The notes under the pieces were generated by a model. The model was not told where the DNA came from. It made no database searches and saw nothing but the letters and a program-made list of their open reading frames with translations. The position numbers were made by a program, and so were the translations under genes. Source: Bacteroidaceae bacterium (lineage in GTDB: Bacteria > Bacteroidota > Bacteroidia > Bacteroidales > Bacteroidaceae). From it: a stretch of DNA of 64,000 bases. How positions within the stretch are numbered: the first letter of the stretch is position 1; every line of letters starts with the position of its first letter. Positions 16,344 through 24,267 of this stretch are shown piece by piece. The stretch spans positions 1 to 64,000 of the forward strand of contig JAGAAL010000012.1 in assembly GCA_017615245.1 (NCBI GenBank), in the 5' to 3' direction.

Positions 16344-17870
16344 TTATTGCATTTTTACATTTTTACTTTTCCCATTGAAGACCCCTTCCTTTCGGATGGA
16401 CAAGGAACCTCCGGTACTTTTCTTGAGCAAATCACCGCGATTCATTCCGAATGCTCCTGTGAAGGACCATCCTTTGAGCCGATGTGGTTTGACGGTCATT
16501 TCTGCTAACATGAAATCATTGTACCGAGTATCAATGAGTGGGTCGCCATACGTGCCCCATGAACGCATGTGGGTGTATAGCACTCGATAGTGAAGAGCCG
16601 GACACGGATCGCCTGCTATGCCTAGATGGGTAGCGGTGATACGGTTGTGATAGGGTGTAATCTGATGGTTCTCGTTGTAGAGAGGCGAAATCAGCAAAGG
16701 ATTTCCCATTGTCATTCCCCAATGCTGCCAAGCTCCATATACCTGATGACTGTAGTAGTTGTCGCGTCCGCTGATTTGAATGGGGACAGCCTCAGTTGCA
16801 TCGTGATAAACGGCACTTGTCTGGTCTTTTGTGGAGATAAGCTCGATGAGCATTGTGCTGACAAAAGGATTTTTCGGAAGTTGGGCTTCAATACCCCATT
16901 TCATGTCTTTCCATCCGTATTGCCAGAATAGTTGGGAGTGGTCGTCAAACTGATGTTCTAAGTAACCTCGTACACTCCATCCTTTCCCCTGATAATTCAG
17001 ACTGCCGTGCCAGCTACCTACGTGATTACCTTCCGTATTCTTGAAGTCGCCATCGTTCGGATCGGTTCCTCCGAAGGTCAATGCATTCCAATAGGTTTTC
17101 AATCCGTTGTTGAGGTTCACATGTGAGAGGTCGACAAAGGTGGTATCGTCTTTGCGCTGATTCAGATTCCATGCATCACCACCGAACTGACAGTCGATAC
17201 GTAGGCCACCCTCGAAAATGAGTGGCAGCTTCTTTTCGTTGCCGATTCGGAAATAGAGAGACTTGCTGTGATAGCGGGCGTTTGAGGTGTAACGATGTGA
17301 CGGGACGTTCCCTGTAAACGATTTGAGCCATTTGCTGTCGGTAAACCATCCGAATGCTGCATGGGCTTTCACTCCTATCCATCCGCCTGTTCCAGGAATG
17401 TCCCAATAGTCGGGCATCTCAAGACGGAGTTGTGGAATAGGGCGAGCGTTGATGCTCATGGTCATATCACCGGTACTGAGTTCAGGGTTGGAGAACTCCA
17501 TCGGTAACTCCTTGGCTCCTACGGTGAGGCGGAAACTCTTGTATTGTGATTCGACATACAACTGCTGCAGCACAAAGTCGGACGTGAAATGATGTGGTAC
17601 AACCAGATCTATTCCGTATCCAACAGCCCAACGACGTAGTGAATCGGTATTCAGACTTCGACGGATACTGCCTCGCACATAACCGAAATCGTCCTCAATG
17701 GATGAGAGTCCGTATTTGTTGTGAACGAGCCAGAAGGGTGCTTGGTCGTCGCTTATCGTTGCATGTATTTCTCCTGCATACTCTACATCCGTCCCAAGTC
17801 GGCTGATTTGGGCTTTACATGTAGCAATCGGTGCGATGATTAGTAATATGAGAGAAATACGTTTGAACAT
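16344..17870 (-). CDS. Wzi-like capsule assembly outer-membrane protein
   Basis: A 508-residue protein with a signal peptide (cleavage after CKA, about residue 20) and a repeated beta-strand pattern matching the 'capsule assembly protein Wzi' family. Features include EIHATISDDQAPFWLVHNKYGLSS, VELP-type GAKELPMEFSNPELSTGDMTMS and the C-terminal LAEMTVKPHRLKGWSFTGAFGMNRGDLL. Wzi is an 18-stranded outer-membrane barrel that binds capsular polysaccharide at the surface. No capsule biosynthesis genes are nearby, so its partner glycan is unknown. It lies 21 bp after rny and may be cotranscribed. Confidence 0.85.
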   Translation of the reverse strand: MFKRISLILLIIAPIATCKAQISRLGTDVEYAGEIHATISDDQAPFWLVHNKYGLSSIEDDFGYVRGSIRRSLNTDSLRRWAVGYGIDLVVPHHFTSDFVLQQLYVESQYKSFRLTVGAKELPMEFSNPELSTGDMTMSINARPIPQLRLEMPDYWDIPGTGGWIGVKAHAAFGWFTDSKWLKSFTGNVPSHRYTSNARYHSKSLYFRIGNEKKLPLIFEGGLRIDCQFGGDAWNLNQRKDDTTFVDLSHVNLNNGLKTYWNALTFGGTDPNDGDFKNTEGNHVGSWHGSLNYQGKGWSVRGYLEHQFDDHSQLFWQYGWKDMKWGIEAQLPKNPFVSTMLIELISTKDQTSAVYHDATEAVPIQISGRDNYYSHQVYGAWQHWGMTMGNPLLISPLYNENHQITPYHNRITATHLGIAGDPCPALHYRVLYTHMRSWGTYGDPLIDTRYNDFMLAEMTVKPHRLKGWSFTGAFGMNRGDLLKKSTGGSLSIRKEGVFNGKSKNVKMQ

Positions 17871-17891
17871 ATTTTAACGAAAATGAATAGT

Positions 17892-19424
17892 TTACTTGGC
17901 AAAGCTGATAGCACGAGTCTCGCGGATTACTGTAATCTTCACCTGTCCAGGATAGGTCATTTCGTTCTGAATCTTCTTGGCGATATCGTTGCTGAGAATC
18001 TCGGTATCTGCATCGGTAATCTTATCTGCACCCACGATGACACGCAGTTCACGTCCTGCCTGAATAGCGTAAGTCTTGGTGACGCCTGGATAGCTCATTG
18101 CCAATTCCTCGAGGTCGTGCAGACGCTTGATGTATGCTTCCACGATTTCACGACGTGCACCTGGACGTGCACCTGAGATAGCATCACACACCTGTACGAT
18201 AGGAGCGAGTAGGGTAGTCATCTCCATCTCGTCGTGGTGAGCACCGATAGCGTTGCAGATATCCGGTTTCTCCTTACATTGCTCTGCTAGCTTGGCTCCG
18301 TAGAGTGCGTGTGGAGTTTCTGGATCTTCATCGGGCACCTTACCTATATCGTGAAGCAGACCTGCGCGGCGTGCTTTCTTCGGATTGAGACCCAGTTCGG
18401 CAGCCATGATAGCGCAGAGGTTTGCAGTTTCGCGTGCATGTTGCAGCAGATTCTGACCGTATGAAGAACGGTATTTCATCTTACCGATGATACGGATGAG
18501 TTCTGGATGCAGACCATGAATACCCATATCGATAGCGGTACGTTTTCCTGTTTCGATGATTTCCTCCTCAAGTTGTTTGCGAACCTTCGTAACAACCTCT
18601 TCGATACGTGCTGGGTGGATACGTCCGTCAGCAACCAACTGATGGAGTGCCAGACGGCATACCTCACGGCGTACTGGGTCAAATGCGCTGATGACAATTG
18701 CTTCCGGAGTATCGTCGACAACGAGTTCGGTTCCTGTAGCTGCTTCGAGAGCGCGGATGTTACGTCCTTCACGTCCGATCACCCTTCCCTTGATTTCGTC
18801 GCTCTCAAGGTGGAATACCGTTACTGAGTTCTCGATTGCTGTTTCTGATGCCACACGCTGGATGCTCTGAATCACAATACGTTTCGCCTCTTTGTTGGCT
18901 GTCATCTTCGCATCATCGACAATCTCGTTGATGTACTGCTGAGCCTGTGTGCGGGCTTCGTCCTTCATGCTCTCCATGAGGTGCTCCTTAGCTTCGTCGG
19001 CCGACAGACCGCTGATAGCTTCGAGTTTCGTACGTTCCTGTGATTGCAACTCTTCGAGTTCGGCACGTTTCTTGTCGTTGTTGGCAATTTTTGCTTCCAG
19101 ACTCTGTGTCAGGCTGTCACACTCTTGTTTCTTGCGAATCAGTTCCTCATGACGCTGATTAAGTGAAATCTCTCTTTGTTTGAGTCGGCTTTCTACCTGT
19201 TGGAGTTTCGAGTTGCGCTGTGCAACTTCTTTTTCGAGTTCGGCTTTCTTGTTCAGAAACTTCTCTTTGACCTCGAGCAGTTTCTCGTTTTTGATGGTTT
19301 CTGCTTCTTGTTTGGCAGTATTGATTGACTGGTTATAGGTCTGTTTGAGAACGTATCTGAACAACACGTATCCCAGTACAGCTCCTATGATAAGACCAGC
19401 TACTGATGCGATTATAATTTCCAT
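17892..19424 (-). CDS. rny: Ribonuclease Y
   Basis: A 510-residue membrane-anchored endoribonuclease that initiates mRNA decay. There is one N-terminal transmembrane helix (about 4-26), a long coiled coil (about 30-180), a KH domain (about 205-270, [18 protein letters not shown]) and an HD domain (about 330-425, with AGLLHDIGK and GAHHDEME). The C-terminal [14 protein letters not shown] is typical. Length and architecture are normal. It follows zapA and a small coiled-coil gene, a conserved order in Bacteroidales. Confidence 0.95.
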   Translation of the reverse strand: MEIIIASVAGLIIGAVLGYVLFRYVLKQTYNQSINTAKQEAETIKNEKLLEVKEKFLNKKAELEKEVAQRNSKLQQVESRLKQREISLNQRHEELIRKKQECDSLTQSLEAKIANNDKKRAELEELQSQERTKLEAISGLSADEAKEHLMESMKDEARTQAQQYINEIVDDAKMTANKEAKRIVIQSIQRVASETAIENSVTVFHLESDEIKGRVIGREGRNIRALEAATGTELVVDDTPEAIVISAFDPVRREVCRLALHQLVADGRIHPARIEEVVTKVRKQLEEEIIETGKRTAIDMGIHGLHPELIRIIGKMKYRSSYGQNLLQHARETANLCAIMAAELGLNPKKARRAGLLHDIGKVPDEDPETPHALYGAKLAEQCKEKPDICNAIGAHHDEMEMTTLLAPIVQVCDAISGARPGARREIVEAYIKRLHDLEELAMSYPGVTKTYAIQAGRELRVIVGADKITDADTEILSNDIAKKIQNEMTYPGQVKITVIRETRAISFAK

Positions 19425-19536
19425 TGTCGTTTATTGAGTTTTTTATGTTAATACTAACGCACATAATCAGCTTGCAATACGATTGCAATCTGAAGATGTG
19501 CGCATCATGTTTCTGATTCGGATGTAAGATACGATG

Positions 19537-19833
19537 TTATTTCTTGATGTACTCGTCAATCTCTCTTTCGAGTGTATCTATGATATCAAACACAGGCTTG
19601 GTGTCGTTTCTGTTTTCAGCCGTCAGTGCTTTGATTTCCGAGTTGAGCATCACCATCACATCATAGTATCTGTCGTTAGGAACACTTTTATATCGCTCAC
19701 GAACGGTGATAAGCTGCTGGTTCACATTACCCGCAGCCTTACGGATGACAGCCTCTTGTTCAGTGTCTGTCACCGTCATCGGTAGTAACATATTGTCTAT
19801 GTTGACGTGTATGGTGAGTTTCTTAGGTTCCAT
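19537..19833 (-). CDS. zapA: Cell division protein ZapA
   Basis: A 98-residue ZapA protein, which binds FtsZ and promotes Z-ring bundling. It has the N-terminal KKLTIHVNIDNMLLPMTVTDTEQEAVIRKAAGNVNQQL segment with two short strands and a long C-terminal helix (about 50-98) that forms the dimeric coiled coil. It sits between a small coiled-coil protein (19868-20188) and rny. Confidence 0.88.
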   Translation of the reverse strand: MEPKKLTIHVNIDNMLLPMTVTDTEQEAVIRKAAGNVNQQLITVRERYKSVPNDRYYDVMVMLNSEIKALTAENRNDTKPVFDIIDTLEREIDEYIKK

Positions 19834-19867
19834 GTTCTCTGTTTCAGTCGTTGTAGATTTTTAGATG

Positions 19868-20188
19868 TTAGTCTTTAGATTCTACTGTGACTTCCTCTGA
19901 GTTTAATAGTCCGATGCATCGATTTACTTCGCGCACGAGCCTCGTCATTCTCAGCTTGGCAGACTTGATGTCCCCATCGCTGATTTCCATGAACTTGGCT
20001 ATCTTCAGGTGTTGATAGGTTTCATCCAACGATTTCAGCTGACTGTTCAGCTTGGCAATCTCATTGTCTTTCTGTTCCAGTGCGGCTTGCAGACGGTCGA
20101 TTTCGTCCTGTAGATTTCTGTATTGCAAGAGAAGTTGTCGCACCCTTGCTTCAAAACTACGGATTCTTTTCTGTTCGTCGCTCGTCAT
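19868..20188 (-). CDS. Small coiled-coil protein upstream of zapA
   Basis: A 106-residue, almost fully helical protein with a heptad-rich core (about residues 5-60: QLLLQYRNLQDEIDRLQAALEQKDNEI...). The position directly before zapA suggests a division-related partner comparable to ZapB, but this is inference from context. The frame extends to 20218, but the ATG at 20188 (MTSDEQKR) is preferred, because the upstream part runs into an intergenic repeat at 20190-20250. Confidence 0.72.
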   Translation of the reverse strand: MTSDEQKRIRSFEARVRQLLLQYRNLQDEIDRLQAALEQKDNEIAKLNSQLKSLDETYQHLKIAKFMEISDGDIKSAKLRMTRLVREVNRCIGLLNSEEVTVESKD

Positions 20189-20189
20189 A

Positions 20190-20252
20190 ATTGTAAATTG
20201 TAAACCATCAACTCTCAACTTCCCTCCCCCTAAAGGGGGTCGGGGGGTCCTT
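20190..20252. repeat. Intergenic repeat (AAATTGTAAA... and C-rich palindrome)
   Basis: An AT-rich short-period run followed by CCCCCTAAAGGGGG and a G-rich block. It is the inverse orientation of the repeat after kdgK (5082-5137). Confidence 0.6.
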
Positions 20253-20895
20253 ATTTCTTCATTTTGTTTTCTGCTTTCTCCATTTCCTCCTGCGAGGGTT
20301 TAGGCTCTTTCTTTGCGAGGGTAATCACGTTGTAAACATACTCGTTAATCCACGCTTGAGAGAATCCTAAGGTTTTTTGATACTTACGAACTGAGGCTAC
20401 GGTCTTACGTACACCATCATCGCTCCAGTCGTTTTTCGTAAAGATGTCGTTCACTGTTTTCTCGACCATCACTTTCAATGCTTTCTTCAGGAACGAAGGA
20501 ATGCGGAACTTCCATTTCATCAGGTTGCCCACAAGCATCATGAGGTCTTGAGTGAATCCGGAGAAGAGAAACATGTAGTTGCGCACGTCGTTTACGTTCT
20601 TGCAACTCTTCTTGATGCTGCCGTCGATTTCCTTGAAGAAATTATCGCTGATACCATAAAGGTCCTGCAGCATCTTTTGGCATGCTTTTTTCTCTCCTAC
20701 TCCTAGTTTGTTATTCACAGTAGCGACGTGGAGAGAACGTTTGAAGGCTATCAAATCGGGTAGGGCAGCCACATTAGAGATGCCCAGATTTGCAGCCAGC
20801 ACGCTTTGGAAGTACACCCTGATCAAGGTCATGAAGTCTTCCATCCCGCCCACATTCGCTTTCTGCTTCTTTTTGAAAAAATCTGCTAATCCCAT
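20251..20895 (-). CDS. Conserved hypothetical protein
   Basis: A 214-residue soluble, mostly helical, lysine-rich protein. It starts MGLADFFKKKQKANVGGMEDFMTLIRVYFQS and ends in a charged tail (PKPSQEEMEKAENKMKK). No signal peptide, membrane segment or recognised catalytic motif. The last codons run into the repeat at 20221-20252. It stands upstream of the zapA cluster on the same strand, but the repeat separates them. I do not recognise the family. Confidence 0.65.
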   Translation of the reverse strand: MGLADFFKKKQKANVGGMEDFMTLIRVYFQSVLAANLGISNVAALPDLIAFKRSLHVATVNNKLGVGEKKACQKMLQDLYGISDNFFKEIDGSIKKSCKNVNDVRNYMFLFSGFTQDLMMLVGNLMKWKFRIPSFLKKALKVMVEKTVNDIFTKNDWSDDGVRKTVASVRKYQKTLGFSQAWINEYVYNVITLAKKEPKPSQEEMEKAENKMKK

Positions 20896-21072
20896 GTTTC
20901 AATTATAAATAATTGTTTTCAAATTGCAAAGGTACAAATAATTTACCATTCACCATTTACTATTAACCGTTTTTTTGCAAAAATATTGCTTTTCTATGCA
21001 AAAAAACAGTATTTACACGGAAAAGCCGTAAGAATAGTTAACCCCAAAGCGGTTATATGAAAAGAATGTAGT

Positions 21073-21080
21073 AACTTTGC
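21073..21080 (+). promoter_or_regulatory. -7 box of the four-helix-bundle gene
   Basis: TAACTTTG, 21 bp before the ATG at 21102. There is no clear -33 TTTG. Confidence 0.4.
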
Positions 21081-21101
21081 AGGTGGAAACCAATAAACGA
21101 T

Positions 21102-21689
21102 ATGAATCAGAATCATCCGATTTCTCCGATAACCTTTTTGCCCCAGCATGGGCATTATCGCCATTTGCGGGTGTATCAGGTCACTGAGATGATATATGAC
21201 ATCACTTTCTATTTCACTCAGAACTATTTGAGTAAAGGCGATCGCACCATCGACCAGATGGTGCAGGCAGCTCGCTCTGGTAAGCAGAACATTGCTGAAG
21301 GTAATCAAGCTGCGGCCACATCCAGTGAGACGGAAATCAAACTTACGAATGTAGCCAAAGCAAGTTTAGAGGAGTTGCTTGACGACTATGAAGACTATCT
21401 GCGTGTGCGTAACCTTCCGCAATGGGGTGGCTTGCACCCTCGATATGAAAAGATGCGACAATATGCACGAAGCGAACAGATAATGAAAGACTATGCAGAG
21501 AAAATCCGCCAGATGAACGATGAGGAGATTGCCAATCTCTGTATTACACTGATTCATCAAGCCATGTATATGCTCCACAAACTGTTGATAACGATGCAGG
21601 ACCGCTTCGTGAAAGAGGGCGGTATCAAAGAGCGGATGTTCCAGAGCCGGCTGAATTATCGGAATAATCAGAATAATTCGGATAAATAA
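21102..21689 (+). CDS. Four-helix-bundle (suffix domain) protein
   Basis: A 195-residue soluble helical protein of the family related to the 23S rRNA intervening-sequence protein. The central block YQVTEMIYDITFYFTQNYLSKGDRTIDQMVQAARSGKQNIAEGNQAAATSSETEIKLTNVAKASLEELLDDYEDYL is characteristic (Q-x-x-R-x-x-x-x-NIAEG). A C-terminal extension with further helices makes it the 'suffix' form. Function is unknown. It is not inside an rRNA gene here. A hairpin at 21697-21738 follows directly. Confidence 0.83.
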   Translation: MNQNHPISPITFLPQHGHYRHLRVYQVTEMIYDITFYFTQNYLSKGDRTIDQMVQAARSGKQNIAEGNQAAATSSETEIKLTNVAKASLEELLDDYEDYLRVRNLPQWGGLHPRYEKMRQYARSEQIMKDYAEKIRQMNDEEIANLCITLIHQAMYMLHKLLITMQDRFVKEGGIKERMFQSRLNYRNNQNNSDK

Positions 21690-21696
21690 TATTTAA

Positions 21697-21738
21697 GCTG
21701 AAGGTGCGGCATATTTTATACTATGTCGCCCCTTCAGC
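21697..21738. repeat. Hairpin after the four-helix-bundle gene
   Basis: GCTGAAGG is matched by CCTTCAGC, and the inner GCGGCAT pairs with ATGTCGC with one wobble, giving about 15 pairs around an AT-rich loop. It starts 8 bp after the stop codon, so termination is possible although there is no T run. Confidence 0.55.
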
Positions 21739-21813
21739 CTGGGTTGGGAATAGAATCTGCACACGAAAAACGGGGCCCCCTGCCTTTATTAAACCACCTT
21801 TTTAGGGTTCCTG

Positions 21814-21859
21814 AATTTACCACGCCCGCAGCAAGATAATTGCACGGGCGTTGTAAATT
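21814..21859. repeat. Imperfect inverted repeat, 15-bp arms
   Basis: Arms AATTTAC-c-ACGCCCG (21814-21828) and CGGGCGT-t-GTAAATT (21845-21859) pair at 14 of 15 positions around a 16-nt loop. Function is unknown; it may be a dispersed repeat end or a structured RNA. Confidence 0.6.
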
Positions 21860-22251
21860 AGTTGTACCCTATATTCCTCCCCAGTCCAGTCTTTTACCCG
21901 TTATTATATTGTACCGCTACGTAATGTGAATTTGTTAGCACATATTTTGCAACTATAACTCAGACCGTTGGGGTATATTCTTTATCCCTGCCTCTTCAAC
22001 TTTTTGACAAATTAACTTGAAAACATACTCTGGAATAGTTGGTGATACTTTTATGCAGATGAAGTTGCTTGTTTCTAATAAGAAATAAAAACTTTGTTAA
22101 TAACATATTTTGTGCTACAAGACAGTATCGTTAGATAAGTAATCAAACGAATGATGTTGTTTAATCATATTTTCCGTTGGATTTTCATTATGAACTTTGC
22201 GAACATATTAGCCGACCTGTTATCGTTTCTGAATAAGCAATTGTAAATCTT

Positions 22252-22968
22252 TTATTTATGTTGAGTTTGTGACTGGAACCATTGTAATCTTTTATCATCG
22301 AGATAAACTTTTGTCTTTTGTCTGGATTCTGAGTTGTTTCCTATATATGGATACATATTCAATAAATACAAAGGCATATACTTTCTAAGATTTTGAATAT
22401 CAATTGGGTTTATTTTATCACTTGCTCGAACGCTCCATATAGGTTCTTCAGTTTTTATTTCAAATGCATCTATCATTAAAGTAATAGATTGCTCTGTTAT
22501 ATAAGAAGTCTTTGACCTCTCACCAGCATATGATATAGTACCATATTTATTTTCTGGTGTAGAAGTGGTAGAGTTTACATTTGCAATAGTTTTCCCTTGG
22601 TTGTTTGTTATGGTTGTATTTGTAGAAGTTGTCCTAGGTGGATTGTACTGTAATACTGGAGTAGAATAGGAATATGCCCTTTCTTCTACTTCTCCGAGAA
22701 CATAACCAAATGCTATCTTTAATGTGGCATCTGCAGAATCCACCTTTGTATAGCCAAGATGAGACATGGTAATATCTAATTCTTTTATATATTCTTTTGT
22801 TATCAAAGGATTGAGTTCTTGAGGGAATCGACCCTCTACAAAATAGGTTCTTTCAATTGGATGTTCTCCTATGGCATCAACATAACACCACCAGTATTGA
22901 TGACCACCACAGTTTGCTAGTAAAAAGCTATAACAAACTACCATCATTATCATAATCATATTTTTCAT
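22252..22968 (-). CDS. DUF4136-like lipoprotein
   Basis: A 238-residue protein with a hydrophobic N-terminus ending LLANC (Cys about residue 20), so a probable lipoprotein. The layout resembles DUF4136 proteins: YTKVDSADATLKIAFGYVLG, a variable Thr/Asn-rich loop (about 105-150), then a strand-helix part with SITLMIDAFEIKTEEPIWSVRAS. Codon use is AT-rich relative to neighbours, which together with flanking repeats suggests acquisition by transfer. Function is unknown. Confidence 0.65.
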   Translation of the reverse strand: MKNMIMIMMVVCYSFLLANCGGHQYWWCYVDAIGEHPIERTYFVEGRFPQELNPLITKEYIKELDITMSHLGYTKVDSADATLKIAFGYVLGEVEERAYSYSTPVLQYNPPRTTSTNTTITNNQGKTIANVNSTTSTPENKYGTISYAGERSKTSYITEQSITLMIDAFEIKTEEPIWSVRASDKINPIDIQNLRKYMPLYLLNMYPYIGNNSESRQKTKVYLDDKRLQWFQSQTQHK

Positions 22969-23082
22969 AAAAAAACTATTATATACCTATTGACACCCAA
23001 GTTAAGGAAATTAATATCTGTTCTAATGACTACACAACATAAAACGTGGGTATCCACCTTCTGCTTGCCCGCTGGTTGAGGC

Positions 23083-23295
23083 CTACCACAGCCCTTGCAA
23101 GTTGACGAACAGAGTGACACCCACGAAGTATTGCTGATATGCCTGTAAGTGTGCGTTGAAGGCTTTATTTGCCTTCACGCACACAACCAGGATACGTTTT
23201 CAACATACCTGTGGCATCAAACTTAGCATTGTCTTTGACTTGCAATTGAGTGTGGTAATTTCAACCAGCCAATCGACAAAGCATCGTGTGACGCT
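23083..23295 (-). pseudogene. Decayed ORF of unknown family
   Basis: One minus-strand frame runs about 70 codons with a single internal TGA. Its later half reads VVCVKANKAFNAHLQAYQQY then FVGVTLFVNLQGLW, which looks protein-like rather than random. I cannot name a family. It may be a fragment of a mobile-element gene. Confidence 0.25.
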
Positions 23296-23490
23296 TTACC
23301 ATTATGTAGTGCTCAACCAATTTCCCATGTTTCCTGTTGGATACGTTAATTGGATGATGCGTTTGCAAATATACTGACTTTCTTTGAATCCACAAAATCT
23401 TTTCTAAGAAAAAATGCAAAATGCGGGGACAAAGGGACCGGGAACAGCAAAAATGAAGTGAAGCCAGCTTCATGAGAAAGGAACAAGCGG

Positions 23491-23575
23491 CTTAGTTCCT
23501 GTAAACAGGGCATTTACTTGGAGTAGATAGGCTGTTTAGTTCTTGTGGATTGGCCGTTTTCTTGGAGTAGGTTGG
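23491..23575. repeat. Two imperfect direct repeats of about 42 bp
   Basis: Copy A (23491-23531) and copy B (23534-23575) share TTAGTTC.TGT...TTTTCTTGGAGTAG-type sequence in the same order, period about 43 bp. The CAGGAACTAAGC motif of copy A (complement) is also found at 59028-59040. Confidence 0.5.
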
Positions 23576-23608
23576 AAGGGGGCGTGGGCTGGAAAAAGAG
23601 CCAATAGA

Positions 23609-23669
23609 GTTTGGAGCCTAAATCCAAGGAGAATTTACGCAGAATTCACAACGTTTGCAGGCTCCAAAC
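23609..23669. repeat. Perfect 11-bp inverted repeat
   Basis: GTTTGGAGCCT (23609-23619) and AGGCTCCAAAC (23659-23669), separated by 39 bp. Could be a terminator-like fold for transcripts of the region or an element end. Confidence 0.5.
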
Positions 23670-23721
23670 GATTCGCATTGTGCGTGAATTGTTAGAGTCA
23701 AGAAAACCTGCTTTCTCGCCT

Positions 23722-24258
23722 CTACCGCAAATCCCATTTCTCAATCAGCTGACCGCTTCCTTGATACTTATATTGGATATCATCTAAAAGATAATCGGAT
23801 TTGGGAAAGTATACTTTGGGTAATACGGACTGAAGGGCTTCAATAGATATTGCTTCGGCAGTTATTCTGCCAAGTGTGATATGTAGTTTGAAAGGACGTT
23901 TTTCGTAATCTACTTTCAAATGATCTGCCAGCGTTTTTACATCCTTGACCAGTTCGAGTATCTCTGTCGAAGGACGAGTGGCTGTGAGACAAACGATATG
24001 AGTGCTACCGTTTTCTGTAGTGAATGCATCCAATTTGTCAATCGTCAAAGGAACAGGTTTCCTGGTTGACAATAACTTTGAGAATTCTTGTTTCAACGAG
24101 TCAACACAATGGTCGTCATTGATGAAGATGAGAGTTATGTGATGGGTGCCTTCTCTCTGCCACCTAACAGGAATGGCTGCAGCAGACAGTTCCTGCTGTA
24201 ATGTTTGAAACCATATGGCGTCCATATGGATGGGAGCCATCATCCCGAGATAGTTCAT
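23722..24258 (-). CDS. thpR: RNA 2',3'-cyclic phosphodiesterase / 2'-5' RNA ligase-like (2H family)
   Basis: A 178-residue 2H phosphoesterase. The two signature motifs are HHITLIF (about 40-46) and HITLGRI (about 128-134), each HxT with the catalytic His. This family hydrolyses 2',3'-cyclic phosphate ends of RNA or ligates 2'-5' bonds; the true cellular substrate in bacteria is unclear. The gene starts 9 bp after the stop of the ABC-F gene, so the two are probably cotranscribed. Confidence 0.85.
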   Translation of the reverse strand: MNYLGMMAPIHMDAIWFQTLQQELSAAAIPVRWQREGTHHITLIFINDDHCVDSLKQEFSKLLSTRKPVPLTIDKLDAFTTENGSTHIVCLTATRPSTEILELVKDVKTLADHLKVDYEKRPFKLHITLGRITAEAISIEALQSVLPKVYFPKSDYLLDDIQYKYQGSGQLIEKWDLR

Positions 24259-24267
24259 TGATATTAT

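Larger units (their letters stand above)
21690..22251. other. Gene-free region with strong hairpins
   Basis: A 562-bp stretch with no convincing ORF. It holds a hairpin at 21697-21738 (GCTGAAGG and its complement, continued by a G-U containing stem), a GGGGCCCC palindrome at 21773-21780, and a long imperfect inverted repeat at 21814-21859 (AATTTAC-c-ACGCCCG / CGGGCGT-t-GTAAATT). The downstream half is AT-rich. Confidence 0.55.
22969..23721. other. Gene-poor region with decayed ORF and repeats
   Basis: 753 bp with no intact gene. It contains a decayed minus-strand frame (23083-23295), a tandem imperfect repeat (23491-23575) and a perfect 11-bp inverted repeat (23609-23669). It looks like a scar of past insertions between the DUF4136-like gene and thpR. 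Confidence 0.5.
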
